A stretch of 64,000 nt of DNA from Propioniciclava sinopodophylli (GCF_004324755.1 NZ_SDMQ01000005.1:1-64000); one strand, 5' to 3'. Counted from the stretch's first letter, positions 10,434 to 19,178 are shown. A program made the numbers and translations. Notes: generated from the sequence alone by a model not told the origin.

Positions 10434-11444
10434 TCAGTCGTCGGACTTGGGTGCTTGCGGGGCGCCGAACATGATCTCGTCCCAGCTCGGCACCGAGGCC
10501 CGCTTGCGGCGCGGGCGCGGCTTCGGCTTGGGAGCCGGCTCCTCGCCATCATCGATGAGGGAGAGCTGCTCGGGTTCCTCTGGCGACTGCGAAGGCTGGG
10601 CTTCCAGGCCTTCGAGGCTCGCAGGCGCTCGCACCTCAGGGACCTCAGCGTCGAAGGTCTCCACCGTGATGGACTCCTCGACCACCTCGACCACCTCGAC
10701 CACAACGGGGCCGTCGGGCTCGGGGGAGGACTCCTTCGGGTGGACGAGCCCGGCGTAGATCTTCACCGAGTCCTCGTCGAAGCTCGAGAGCATGTCGAAG
10801 AGCACGTCCAGGTCACCCCGGGCGGGCGGCACGATGTCGTAGACGCCGTCCACCTCGGCCAGGTCCCCCTCGTGGAAGGCGTCGTCGGTGTCGTCCTCGG
10901 CATCGGCGGGAGCCTCGGCGTCCGTGACCTCGTCGATGGGCGCGGTCTCCGGCTCGTCGTCCGACTGCTCCGCCTCGGCATCGGCGTCCTGCGTGGCGTG
11001 CACCAGGGCGAGCTGGTCGGTGGCGCCATCGCCGATGAGCGCACGGCCCTCATCGTTGGCCGACACCGAGAAGCGGCCCATCGCGTCGAACACGAACAGG
11101 CCCTCGCGGCGCTCCCCGTCGGCGTCGAAGCCGACGCTGACCTGCCAGCGCCGGTCCTCGAGCTTCCAGGCGTCCCAGTCCGCGGCGTCCGCGTCGACGC
11201 CACGGGCGGCCAGGGCGTCCGCCACGGCGTTGCGCAGGGTGCGGTGGGAGGTGGTCTCGCCGCGGCGGCGGACGGGGTTGGTGCGGGCCAGGCCGGCGAT
11301 GTAGTCACGCTCGGCGATGACCGGGGCGGCGAAGGCGTCGATGCGCTCGATGGGGACTCCAGCAGCCTCTGCGACCTGCTCGGGCGACGCCCCGGCGCGG
11401 ATGCGCGCCTGGATATCGCGCGGTCTGAGGGCACTGTCCATCAT
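10434..11444 (-). CDS. sepH: Septation protein SepH (DUF3071), short N-terminal form
   Basis: SepH binds FtsZ and promotes its assembly at division sites in actinobacteria. This 336-residue copy has the conserved helix-turn-helix stretch LRPRDIQARIRAGASPEQVA, ERDYIAGLA, HRTLRNAVADALA and the folded DWDAWKLEDRRWQVSV part, then a long acidic disordered linker and a basic Lys/Arg/Pro tail ending in SWDEIMFG. As I recall the family, homologues carry about 50 residues before the LRPRDI segment. Here the protein starts at MMDSALRPRD, with GGGAG 4-5 nt upstream and a TAGGTT box at 11479-11484. The missing N-terminus therefore looks real rather than mis-called. Confidence 0.85.
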   Translation of the reverse strand: MMDSALRPRDIQARIRAGASPEQVAEAAGVPIERIDAFAAPVIAERDYIAGLARTNPVRRRGETTSHRTLRNAVADALAARGVDADAADWDAWKLEDRRWQVSVGFDADGERREGLFVFDAMGRFSVSANDEGRALIGDGATDQLALVHATQDADAEAEQSDDEPETAPIDEVTDAEAPADAEDDTDDAFHEGDLAEVDGVYDIVPPARGDLDVLFDMLSSFDEDSVKIYAGLVHPKESSPEPDGPVVVEVVEVVEESITVETFDAEVPEVRAPASLEGLEAQPSQSPEEPEQLSLIDDGEEPAPKPKPRPRRKRASVPSWDEIMFGAPQAPKSDD

Positions 11445-11478
11445 CAACTCCCGGCTCAACACTGGTTGTCCGCAGCGT

Positions 11479-11484
11479 AACCTA
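11479..11484 (-). promoter_or_regulatory. Probable -10 box of sepH
   Basis: TAGGTT on the minus strand, followed by a leader of roughly 28 nt that contains the GGGAG ribosome site. It fixes the sepH start downstream of this point and excludes a longer N-terminus. Confidence 0.45.
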
Positions 11485-11637
11485 CCCGCTCGGGCGGCTG
11501 GGGGAGGCCTGCCCGGTCGCAACAGGGTGGGCCGGCTTTGCCTCGGGATCTTGGGCGCGCTTGACGCGTGTGATATATGTGCGTCTGCACCTCGGGAGAC
11601 AACCCAGCGGTGCGACCCTCACGTACCGAAAGGCATC

Positions 11638-11931
11638 ATGGCGACTGATTACGACGCTCCCCGCAAGAACGACGAGGAGAACGAGGACTCCATCGAGGAG
11701 CTCAAGAGCCGTCGCAACGACAAGAACTCGGGCAAGGTGGACGAGGACGAGGTCGAGGCGGCCGAAGCCTTCGAGCTGCCGGGCGCCGACCTCTCCCACG
11801 AGGAGCTGACCGTCCGCGTCCTGCCCCGCCAGGCCGACGAGTTCACCTGCGCCAGCTGCTTCTTGGTGAAGCACCGCGCCCAGCAGGCCATGGAGAAGAA
11901 CGGACTCGTCTACTGCGTCGACTGCGCCTGA
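11638..11931 (+). CDS. DUF4193 family protein
   Basis: A 97-residue, strongly acidic protein (SIEELKSRRND, then EDEVEAAEAFELPGADLSHEELTVRVLP) with a C-terminal zinc knuckle CASC...CVDC. Orthologous to mycobacterial Rv2699c; the function is unknown. Upstream an AT-rich patch GATATAT at 11572-11578 with TTGGGC at 11551-11556 is a plausible promoter. The leader is about 55 nt. It is the first gene of a block in the same order as M. tuberculosis Rv2699c-Rv2689c. Confidence 0.88.
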   Translation: MATDYDAPRKNDEENEDSIEELKSRRNDKNSGKVDEDEVEAAEAFELPGADLSHEELTVRVLPRQADEFTCASCFLVKHRAQQAMEKNGLVYCVDCA

Positions 11932-11953
11932 GCGCAGCCGGCGCGCCCCGGGG

Positions 11954-12244
11954 TCAGAAGCGCATGTTGACGTGACGCAGCGGGCTCGCCGAGCCCGTGA
12001 ACGCCTCCCAGCGCCGCGCCGCGAACCGGTTGATCAACACCTGCGAGAGGCCGACGCCCAGCGCCATCGCCAGCACCCAGATCGCGGCGTGGGAGGTCGG
12101 AGTGGCGGGGTCGTTGGGCTCCGGCGGTTCCTCCCCGGTCACAAACGTCCAGGCGCCGTCGACGGCCTTCTTGGTGACGAGCGCCGCCACCGCGCCCACG
12201 AGCGTGGAGTAGCCGTTCCACACGATCTTCTGGGACATGTCCAT
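11954..12244 (-). CDS. DUF4235 family small membrane protein
   Basis: A 96-residue protein with two predicted membrane segments, around residues 10-28 (YSTLVGAVAALVTKKAV) and 53-72 (IWVLAMALGVGLSQVLIN). The family is actinobacterial and uncharacterised. TAGGAT at 12251-12256 ends 6 nt before the ATG, so the message is probably leaderless. The 44-nt gap to the divergent DUF3093 gene holds both -10 boxes. Confidence 0.85.
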   Translation of the reverse strand: MDMSQKIVWNGYSTLVGAVAALVTKKAVDGAWTFVTGEEPPEPNDPATPTSHAAIWVLAMALGVGLSQVLINRFAARRWEAFTGSASPLRHVNMRF

Positions 12245-12288
12245 GGAGTCATCCTAGGGGCCGTCGCCCAGCCCGCTAGGTTGGACGG

Positions 12289-12744
12289 GTGGACTATCAC
12301 GAACGGCTCACCGCCCCGGCCTGGTACTGGCTGGTGGCCATCGTCTTCGGCGTCTCCAGCATCGTCGCGGTCGGCTTCTGGTACGGCCCTTGGGTGGCTG
12401 CTGCCGGCGCCCTCGTCGTCACCGCCGCCACCACCGTGCTGTTCGCCTGGGCGGGACGCACCGACGTCGCGGTCACCGAGAAGGGTCTGCGCGTCGGCCC
12501 GTCCGTGCTCGAGTGGCCCTACGTGGGGCGGGTCGAGGCGCTGGACGCCGAGGCCACCCGTGAGCTGCTCGGCGTGAAGGCGGACGCCCGTGCGTTCACC
12601 GTCGAGAAGGCCTGGCTGACCGAGTCCGTCGTCGTCACGGTCGACGACGCGGCCGACCCGCACCCGTACTGGGTGATCGGCAGCCGGCGTCCGGCCCAGC
12701 TGGCCGACGCCATCGAGCGGCGGCGGGCCGAGGTGCGCGCGTGA
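12289..12744 (+). CDS. DUF3093 family membrane protein
   Basis: A 151-residue protein with two hydrophobic helices near residues 12-32 and 34-56 followed by a soluble part (VAVTEKGLRVGPSVLEWPYVG; HPYWVIGSRRP). Orthologous to Rv2698 in position and length. The role is unknown. The GTG at 12289 follows TAGGTT at 12277-12282 by 6 nt (leaderless). It overlaps dut by 4 nt. Confidence 0.87.
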   Translation: MDYHERLTAPAWYWLVAIVFGVSSIVAVGFWYGPWVAAAGALVVTAATTVLFAWAGRTDVAVTEKGLRVGPSVLEWPYVGRVEALDAEATRELLGVKADARAFTVEKAWLTESVVVTVDDAADPHPYWVIGSRRPAQLADAIERRRAEVRA

Positions 12745-13247
12745 GCGACGCCGAGCGCCCGACGGTGCTGGTGCGAAGGCTGGACGCCGGGGTCCCCCTG
12801 CCGCGCTACGCGCATCCCGGCGACGCCGGGGCGGACCTCGCGACGGCGGAGGACGTGGAGCTCGCGCCGGGGCAACGGCGCCTCGTCCGTACGGGCATCG
12901 CCCTGGCGGTGCCGGAGGGCTGGGCGTGCTTCGTGCACCCGCGGTCCGGGCTCGCCGCGCGCGAGGGCCTCACCATCGTGAACGCCCCCGGCACGGTGGA
13001 CGCCGGCTACCGCGGAGAGGTCATGGTCTGCCTGCTCAACACCGACACCAGCCGAACGGTGATACTGCGCCGGGGCGACTTGATCGCGCAGCTAGTCTTC
13101 CAAAGCGTCGGCTCAGCGGACTTCGCCGAGGTCGACACACTGCCCGCCAGCGCACGCGGCACCGGTGGACACGGTTCCACCGGCGGCGTGATCGGCTGGG
13201 TTGACGACACGATCCCCACGGGGGAAGGCGGAGGTAGGAACCTGTGA
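12741..13247 (+). CDS. dut: dUTP diphosphatase
   Basis: Hydrolyses dUTP to dUMP and PPi, keeping uracil out of DNA and supplying thymidylate synthesis. 168 residues, homotrimeric family. All five motifs are present: HPGDAGADLAT, HPRSGLAAREG, NAPGTVDAGYRGE (catalytic Asp, substrate Tyr), RRGDLIAQLVFQ and the glycine-rich tail RGTGGHGSTG. GTG start, overlapping both neighbours by 4 nt (GTGA), indicating coupled translation of DUF3093-dut-DUF3710. Confidence 0.95.
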   Translation: MSDAERPTVLVRRLDAGVPLPRYAHPGDAGADLATAEDVELAPGQRRLVRTGIALAVPEGWACFVHPRSGLAAREGLTIVNAPGTVDAGYRGEVMVCLLNTDTSRTVILRRGDLIAQLVFQSVGSADFAEVDTLPASARGTGGHGSTGGVIGWVDDTIPTGEGGGRNL

Positions 13248-13963
13248 TCTTTGGGCGCAAGGCTCGCGAGGCCAGCGAGGACGCCGTCGAGATCGAGTCC
13301 GTCGACGAGGAGTTCCTCGACGACGAGGTGGACGCCACCGACGACCAGCTGGACGAGGACGCCGGCGCTGTCGAGGGCGTCGCCGACGACGACTTCGACG
13401 CCCGAGTCGACGGGCCGTTCGACTTCGACGAGGTCGACCTGGACGCCGACGGGGTCGAGCGCGTCGAGTTCGGCCCCCTCATCATCACGCCCTTCGAGGG
13501 GCTGGGCCTCCAGCTGCACGGCGACCCGAACAGTGGCACGGTGCACGCGCTGCTGGCCGCGTTCGGCGACTCCGGGCTCGAGCTGGCGCTGTTCGCCGCG
13601 CCGCGCACCGGCGGACTGGCCGCCGAGCTGCGCGAGGAGACCATCGAGGAGGCCACCCAGGCGGGAGGGCACGCCGGCGTCGCGGACGGCCCCTTCGGCC
13701 CCGAGATCCAGCGCGTCCTGCCGATGGAGGGCCCCGAGGGCGAGCAGCTCTTCCACGTCTCCCGCATCTGGCTCGTCGAGGGCCCCCGCTGGCTCCTGCG
13801 CGGCACCCTGATGGGCCGCGCCGGCATGGTCGAGGGCGAGAGCGAGCCCGCCGACGTGTTCGTCGAGTTCTTCCGCAACGTCGTCGTCAAGCGCGACGAG
13901 CAGCCGCGCGTCCCCGGCGAGCTGATCCACCTGGCGATGCCGACCGGGGCGGCGCAGGGCTAG
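13244..13963 (+). CDS. DUF3710 family protein
   Basis: A 239-residue protein. The first 65 residues are extremely acidic and probably disordered. The conserved domain follows: FGPLIITPFEGL, VHALLAAFGDSGLELALFAAP, EGPRWLLRGTL and FFRNVVVKRDEQP. Orthologous to Rv2696c; the function is unknown. Its TAG stop at 13961-13963 doubles as the first bases of the TAGTCT box driving the next gene. Confidence 0.88.
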   Translation: MIFGRKAREASEDAVEIESVDEEFLDDEVDATDDQLDEDAGAVEGVADDDFDARVDGPFDFDEVDLDADGVERVEFGPLIITPFEGLGLQLHGDPNSGTVHALLAAFGDSGLELALFAAPRTGGLAAELREETIEEATQAGGHAGVADGPFGPEIQRVLPMEGPEGEQLFHVSRIWLVEGPRWLLRGTLMGRAGMVEGESEPADVFVEFFRNVVVKRDEQPRVPGELIHLAMPTGAAQG

Positions 13964-13973
13964 TCTTTCGGAC

Positions 13974-14324
13974 ATGTCCTGGCTTGACCGGATGCGCGGG
14001 TTGCTGCGCTCCAACGACGAACTGGCCTCGGCCGACCGGCAGAAGCGGGCGGCCGCCCAAGGCTGCGACACGATCGATGCCTGCACCGACCGCGGCCGGG
14101 TGGTGCTGCGGGGCACGATCGACGTGTTGACCGTGCGCCCCCGGCAGGACACCCCCTGGCTGGAGGCCGAGCTGTCGGACGGCACGGGCCGGGTCACCCT
14201 GATCTGGATGGGGCGTCACGAGATCCCCGGCATCGAGGCGGGACGCGAACTGCTGGTCCGCGGCCGCATCTCGGTCGCCGACGGCGCCCGGCGGGTGTAC
14301 AACCCGCACTACGAGCTGCTCTGA
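13974..14324 (+). CDS. OB-fold nucleic-acid-binding protein
   Basis: A 116-residue protein with one OB-fold of the RecG wedge/tRNA-anticodon class: RVVLRGTIDVLTVRP, LEAELSDGTGRVTLIWMG, GRELLVRGRISV. Orthologous to Rv2694c, linked to dut in many actinobacteria. The target is unknown; a repair or tRNA role is speculative. TAGTCT at 13961-13966 ends 7 nt before the ATG. Confidence 0.88.
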   Translation: MSWLDRMRGLLRSNDELASADRQKRAAAQGCDTIDACTDRGRVVLRGTIDVLTVRPRQDTPWLEAELSDGTGRVTLIWMGRHEIPGIEAGRELLVRGRISVADGARRVYNPHYELL

Positions 14325-14325
14325 G

Positions 14326-15039
14326 TCAGCGCTCGGGGTCGACGTCGACGTCGTCCTCGTTGGCCACCCGCTCGCGGTGGACGCCCGGGGCCAGGTACTC
14401 GGCCAACTCCATCTCGGCGTCCGGATTCACGACGAACAGGAGCTCGTCCTCACCCTCGAGGGCGGCGTCCGTCTGGGGCGAGGAGGCGACGCCGTCACGG
14501 ATGACGGCCACGAGCACCGCCTCGCCTGCGAACGCGAGGTCGCCCACGCGGCGTCCGACGATGGGGCTGTCGGTGGGCAGGCGCATCTCGACCAGGTTGG
14601 TGCGACCGCCGCGGAACGAGAACAGACGGACCAGGTCGCCGACCGTCACCGCCTCCTCGACCAGCGCGCACATCAGGCGCGGCGTCGACACCGCGACGTC
14701 CACGCCCCAGACCTCGTCGAACATCCACTCGTTGCTCGGGTGGTTGACGCGCGCGACGGTGCGCGGCACCGCGAACTCGGTCTTGGCCAGCAGGCTGTGC
14801 ACGAGGTTGACCTTGTCGTCGCCGGTGGCGGCGATGGCCACGTCGCAGCGGTCGATGCGGGCCTCCTCCAGCGAGTCGACCTCGCAGGCGTCGGCGAGCA
14901 GCCACTCCGCACCCGGGACGCTGTCGGGCTTGATGGCGCCCGGGTCCCGGTCGATGAGCAGGACGCGGTGGTCGTTGGCCAGCAACTCACGCGCGATGGA
15001 ACGGCCGACGTTGCCGGCCCCGGCGATGGCGACACGCAT
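14326..15039 (-). CDS. TrkA-family potassium channel/transport regulatory subunit (CeoC-like)
   Basis: A 237-residue protein: RCK N-terminal Rossmann domain with the dinucleotide motif AIAGAGNVGRSIA and the acidic LLIDRDP, then a TrkA-C domain from about residue 140 (TDSPIVGRRVGDLAF) and an acidic tail. It would gate potassium uptake in response to NAD(H) or nucleotides. It is 12 nt downstream of a second TrkA gene, matching the mycobacterial ceoB-ceoC pair. The membrane partner is not in the window, unless the neighbouring permease at 15792-17822 serves as it. Confidence 0.88.
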   Translation of the reverse strand: MRVAIAGAGNVGRSIARELLANDHRVLLIDRDPGAIKPDSVPGAEWLLADACEVDSLEEARIDRCDVAIAATGDDKVNLVHSLLAKTEFAVPRTVARVNHPSNEWMFDEVWGVDVAVSTPRLMCALVEEAVTVGDLVRLFSFRGGRTNLVEMRLPTDSPIVGRRVGDLAFAGEAVLVAVIRDGVASSPQTDAALEGEDELLFVVNPDAEMELAEYLAPGVHRERVANEDDVDVDPER

Positions 15040-15051
15040 GCGGGGTCCCTC

Positions 15052-15714
15052 TCAGATCTTGGCGGGCGGTTGGGCGAGCAGGCCCTCGATGCGGGGCACG
15101 TCCTCGTTGGTCACGGCGATGGAGAGCATGTCGCCGTCCTGCAGGATCGTCGACTCGTTCGGCACCATGCCCTGCCCGAAGCGGGTCAGGAACGGGACGC
15201 GGGCGCCCAGCGCCTGCTCGACGGCGGTGATGCGCAGACCGACCCAGCCGTCGTCGGCGCCCACCTGGATCAGGCGCACCTGGCCGGACGGGTCGCGCCA
15301 CTGCGGCTCCGATCCCTCGGGCAGTAGACGGCGCAGCACCTGGTCAGAGGCCCACTTCACGGTGGCCACCGACGGGATGCCGAGCCGTTCGTACACCTCG
15401 GCGCGGCCTTGGTCATAGATGCGGGCGACGACGTTGTCGATGCCGTAGGTCTCACGCACCACGCGTGCAGCAAGGATGTTGGAGTTGTCGCCGGACGACA
15501 CGGCCGCGAACCCGTCCGCCTCGCGGATGCCGGCGGCCACCAGCACCTTGCGGTCGAAGCCGATGCCCTTGACCGTCCGGCCGTGGAAGTCGGGGCCAAG
15601 CCGGCGGAAGGCGTCCGCGTCCTGGTCGATGACGGCGACGGAGTGGCCTCGGCGCTCGAGGGCGCGCGCCAGCGAGGAGCCGACGCGGCCGCAGCCCATG
15701 ATGACGATGTGCAC
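15052..15714 (-). CDS. TrkA-family potassium transport regulatory subunit (CeoB-like)
   Basis: A 220-residue protein with the same RCK-N (VIMGCGRVGSSLARAL, VAVIDQDADAF) and TrkA-C (GARVPFLTRFG, DMLSIAV) architecture. The start is a GTG preceded by GGGGAGGATC, a good ribosome site. It forms a two-gene operon with the paralogue downstream and is divergent from the APC permease. Two different RCK subunits probably form a hetero-octameric ring (known for the family; inferred here). Confidence 0.88.
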   Translation of the reverse strand: MHIVIMGCGRVGSSLARALERRGHSVAVIDQDADAFRRLGPDFHGRTVKGIGFDRKVLVAAGIREADGFAAVSSGDNSNILAARVVRETYGIDNVVARIYDQGRAEVYERLGIPSVATVKWASDQVLRRLLPEGSEPQWRDPSGQVRLIQVGADDGWVGLRITAVEQALGARVPFLTRFGQGMVPNESTILQDGDMLSIAVTNEDVPRIEGLLAQPPAKI

Positions 15715-15791
15715 GCGGAGATCCTCCCCGGGCCGGAACCCGTTGGCAAAACAGGCGCGGCGTGTTGTCGCAGCAGGTCTAGGGTATCCCC

Positions 15792-17822
15792 GTGGATCTC
15801 ACGGACGCCGTGAAGCGGTTGCTCGTTGGCCGCAAGCTGGCCAGCAACCAACTGGGGGAGACCCTCCTCCCCAAACGGATCGCGTTGCCGGTGTTTGCCT
15901 CCGACGCACTCTCGTCGGTCGCCTACGCCCCCGACGAAATCCTGCTCACCCTCAGCCTGGCCGGCGTCGCCGGCTTCGTGTTCTCGTGGCCGATCGCCCT
16001 GGCGGTCGCGCTGGTCATGTTCGTCGTGGTGCTGAGCTACCGGCAGACGGTGCACGCCTACCCGTCGGGCGGCGGTGACTACGAGGTGGCCACGGTCAAC
16101 CTCGGCCCCAACGCGGGCCTGACGGTGGCGTCCGCCCTGCTCGTCGACTACGTGCTCACCGTCGCGGTGTCGGTCAGCTCCGGCGTCCAGAACGCCAAGG
16201 CGTTGTTCCCCATCTTCATCGGTCACGAGGGCCTGGCCGCCGCCGTGCTCATCGCGATCCTGATGGCGATCAACCTGCGCGGCGCCCGCGAGTCGGGGAC
16301 GGTGTTCGCCATCCCGACTTACGCGTTCATGGTCGCGGTGCTCGGCATGATCGGCTTCGGGTTGGTGCGCATCCTCGTCCTCGGCGAGCCGCTGCGCGCA
16401 CCGACAGCCGACTTCGGCGTGGTGGGGGACCCGTTCTACTCGAACCTGGAGGGCTTCGCGCTGGTCGCCTTGTTGGCCCGTTCCTTCTCATCGGGCTCGG
16501 CCGCACTGACGGGCGTGGAGGCCATCAGCAACGGCGTCCCGGCTTTCCGCGAGCCCAGGTCGCGGAACGCGGCGACCACCCTGGGCCTGCTCGGCATCGT
16601 CGCCATCTCCATGCTCGGCGGCATCATCGCGCTGGCGCACCTCACCGGGGCGAAGATGGTGGACGAGCACGCGGGCGTCCACTTCACCCGGGGCGGAGTC
16701 GAGGTGACCGACCACCAGGAGACCGTCATGGCCCAGTTGGCCATGACCGTCTTCGACCGGTTCGAGCCCGGGTTCGTGTTCGTGATCATCACGACGATGG
16801 TCATCCTGTTCCTGGCGGCCAACACGGCCTTCAACGGGTTCCCGGTGCTCGGGTCGATCCTGGCCCGCGACGGGTACCTGCCGCGCGCCCTGCACACCCG
16901 CGGCGACCGGCTGGCCTACAGCAACGGCATCATCCTGCTGGCGCTGGCGGCCATCGGGCTCGTGCTGGCGTTCAACGCCAGCGTGACCGCGCTGATCCAG
17001 CTCTACGTCGTGGGCGTGTTCGTGTCGTTCACGGTCAGCCAGCTTGGCATGCTGCGGCACTGGACGCGCCACCTCGCGGTCGAGACCGATCCGGCCGCGC
17101 GTCGGCGCATGCAGCGTTCGCGGGCCATCAACGCGGTCGGCCTGACGTTCACGGGAACCGTGCTCGTCATCGTGCTGGCGAGCAAGTTCATCTACGGCGC
17201 CTACCTCGCCGTGCTGGCGATGGCGGTCGTGTTCGCCGCCATGAAGGCGATCAGCGGCCACTACGCGAAGGTGGCAGCCGAGACGGCACTCGACCTCGAC
17301 GAGGCGCACACCCTGCCCAGCCGCGTCCGCGCCGTCGTGCTGCTGCTGGAGCTGAACAAGCCCGCCATGCGCGCGGTGAACATGGCCCGCGCCTCCCGGG
17401 CGAGCAGCATCGAGGCGGTGACGATCGCCGTCGACGACGACCAGGTGCGCGCCATGCGCGACGAGTGGGACGAGTTGGACACGGGCGTCCCGCTGAAGGT
17501 GCGCGCCTCGCCGTACCGCGAGGTGGTGGCGCCGTTCGTGGCGCACGTGCGCGAGTTCCGCTCCGACAACCCCCGCGACGTGGTGGTGGTCTACATCCCC
17601 GAACTGGTGGTCGGCCACTGGTGGGAGCGCCTGCTGCACAACCAGACCTCGCTGTTCATCAAGACGCGCCTGGCCTTCCTGCCCGGCGTGATCACCACCG
17701 CCGTGCCGTACCAGCTCGCGTCCTCGCGGTACGCGATCGAGCGCGCCGAGCGCAGCGACACCGCCGAGTGGCGCCGTCCCGGCACCGGCACGGTCCACTC
17801 GGGGGCGTCGCTCGATGACTGA
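15792..17822 (+). CDS. APC superfamily amino acid/potassium permease
   Basis: A 676-residue membrane protein of the KUP/APC-like family (Rv2690c orthologue). It opens with a short cytosolic segment, FASDALSSVAYAPDEILLTL, and has about 12 hydrophobic helices up to residue 475 or so. A C-terminal cytosolic domain of about 170 residues (VRAVVLLLELNKPAMRAVN; DVVVVYIPELVVGHWWE) resembles the regulatory tail of this group. TAGGGT at 15780-15785 ends 6 nt before the GTG. Divergence from two TrkA genes suggests a potassium link, but the substrate is not shown by the sequence. It overlaps the methyltransferase gene by 8 nt. Confidence 0.85.
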   Translation: MDLTDAVKRLLVGRKLASNQLGETLLPKRIALPVFASDALSSVAYAPDEILLTLSLAGVAGFVFSWPIALAVALVMFVVVLSYRQTVHAYPSGGGDYEVATVNLGPNAGLTVASALLVDYVLTVAVSVSSGVQNAKALFPIFIGHEGLAAAVLIAILMAINLRGARESGTVFAIPTYAFMVAVLGMIGFGLVRILVLGEPLRAPTADFGVVGDPFYSNLEGFALVALLARSFSSGSAALTGVEAISNGVPAFREPRSRNAATTLGLLGIVAISMLGGIIALAHLTGAKMVDEHAGVHFTRGGVEVTDHQETVMAQLAMTVFDRFEPGFVFVIITTMVILFLAANTAFNGFPVLGSILARDGYLPRALHTRGDRLAYSNGIILLALAAIGLVLAFNASVTALIQLYVVGVFVSFTVSQLGMLRHWTRHLAVETDPAARRRMQRSRAINAVGLTFTGTVLVIVLASKFIYGAYLAVLAMAVVFAAMKAISGHYAKVAAETALDLDEAHTLPSRVRAVVLLLELNKPAMRAVNMARASRASSIEAVTIAVDDDQVRAMRDEWDELDTGVPLKVRASPYREVVAPFVAHVREFRSDNPRDVVVVYIPELVVGHWWERLLHNQTSLFIKTRLAFLPGVITTAVPYQLASSRYAIERAERSDTAEWRRPGTGTVHSGASLDD

Positions 17823-18960
17823 GACCGGCTGGGCGGTCGGGGACCGCATCGACGGGGTCCGCGTCGGGCCGGTCGCGCACGGCGGCCACTGGGTCGCGCG
17901 CGTGGACGGCCGTGTGCTCTTCGTCCGGCACGCCCTGGCCGACGAGGTCGTGGACGTCGTGGTGACCAGTCTGGCCAAGCGGCACGGGTTCGCGGACGCC
18001 GTGGCCGTGCGCGAGCCGTCGCCGCACCGGGTGGCGGCGCCGTGCCCGATCGTCGCCACGTGTGGCGGGTGCGACCTTCAGCACGTGGCGGTCGCGCACC
18101 AGCGCGAACTCAAGCGGCAGGTGGTGGCCGAGCAGCTGGACCGCTTGGCCGGCCTGGTGTGGAACGGGGTGGTCGAGTCGTTCGACGCCGACGCGCTGGG
18201 TTGGCGGCGGCGGATGCGGTACCACCGGGGCGCGCGGGGCTGGGGGCTGCGCGCCAAGGGTTCTCACGACGTCGTGCCCTTGCCGGAGCAGGGGTGCCTC
18301 ATCGCGGCGCCGGCCCTCGGGCGGCCGTTGGGGGTCGAGGTAGCGGGCGACACGCTCGTGGGTGCGCGGACGGCCTCGGGGACCGTATGGGTGGCGCCGG
18401 GTGATTCGACGGTCGTCCGTGAGGAGGCCGCCGGCCGGAACTGGGCGGTGCGGGCCGACGGCTTCTGGCAGGTGCACCCGTCCGCGCCCGACGTGCTGGT
18501 GGACGCCGTGCTGGCCGGCTTGCGGCCGGCCGCGGGGGAGCGGGCGCTGGACCTCTACTGCGGCGTCGGGCTGTTCTCGGGCGCGCTGGTGGACGCCGGC
18601 GTCCGGGTCACCGGGGTCGAGGGTGGGCGGGATGCCGTCGCGCTGGCGCGGCGCAACGTGCCCCAGGCTCGGTTCCACGCGGGCTCGGTGGATCGCGTCC
18701 TGCGCCGGCTCACCGCGCCCGTCGACCTCGTCGTGCTGGACCCGCCGCGGGTGGGCGCCGGAAGGGCCGTCATGGAGGACGTGTGCCGGCGGCGTCCGCG
18801 CGTGATCGCGTACGTCGCGTGCGACCCGGCGGCGTTGGCACGCGACCTGGCCACGGCGTCCGCGCACGCCTACGCGCCGGCGTCGATCCGCGCCTTCGAC
18901 CTGTTCGGCATGACCCACCACGTCGAGTGCGTGGCGATCCTGGAGCCCGTCACCCCCTGA
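17815..18960 (+). CDS. TRAM-type class I SAM-dependent RNA methyltransferase (TrmA/RlmD-like)
   Basis: A 381-residue enzyme that methylates C5 of uridine in tRNA or rRNA. It has an N-terminal TRAM-like beta-barrel, an Fe-S binding patch CPIVATCGGCDLQH near residue 65, the SAM motif ALDLYCGVGLFSGALV, the conserved VVLDPPRVGAGRAVM and the catalytic Cys in AYVACDPAALARDL. Orthologous to Rv2689c. Shorter than E. coli TrmA-clade proteins with full inserts. The exact uridine cannot be told from sequence. Confidence 0.88.
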   Translation: MTETGWAVGDRIDGVRVGPVAHGGHWVARVDGRVLFVRHALADEVVDVVVTSLAKRHGFADAVAVREPSPHRVAAPCPIVATCGGCDLQHVAVAHQRELKRQVVAEQLDRLAGLVWNGVVESFDADALGWRRRMRYHRGARGWGLRAKGSHDVVPLPEQGCLIAAPALGRPLGVEVAGDTLVGARTASGTVWVAPGDSTVVREEAAGRNWAVRADGFWQVHPSAPDVLVDAVLAGLRPAAGERALDLYCGVGLFSGALVDAGVRVTGVEGGRDAVALARRNVPQARFHAGSVDRVLRRLTAPVDLVVLDPPRVGAGRAVMEDVCRRRPRVIAYVACDPAALARDLATASAHAYAPASIRAFDLFGMTHHVECVAILEPVTP

Positions 18961-18995
18961 GGTCCCTGTCCTAGAGTGGCTGAGAGGAGGATCAG

Positions 18996-19178
18996 ATGGC
19001 TCGTCATGTCGAGGCCCGGTGCCCGTTGCGGCCCGCCGACAAGTGCTCGCTGTGCTTTCCGGGCGCTGACAGCCCGGCCAACTGCGGGTTGGTCTACCTG
19101 ATGCGGGACGACCCCGAGCTGCAGGAGTTGTACGCCGAAGAACGCCGTCGCGCGCGCGAGGGTCGCATCGGGGCGTAG
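18996..19178 (+). CDS. DUF6767 family protein, Cys-rich 60-mer
   Basis: A small protein with ARCPLRPADKCSLCFPGA and SPANCGLVYL; four cysteines in the first 40 residues suggest a zinc or Fe-S site. The ATG is preceded by GAGAGGAGGATC, a strong ribosome site. It sits just upstream of acnA in several actinobacteria, so a link to aconitase or iron chemistry is an attractive but untested inference. Confidence 0.75.
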   Translation: MARHVEARCPLRPADKCSLCFPGADSPANCGLVYLMRDDPELQELYAEERRRAREGRIGA

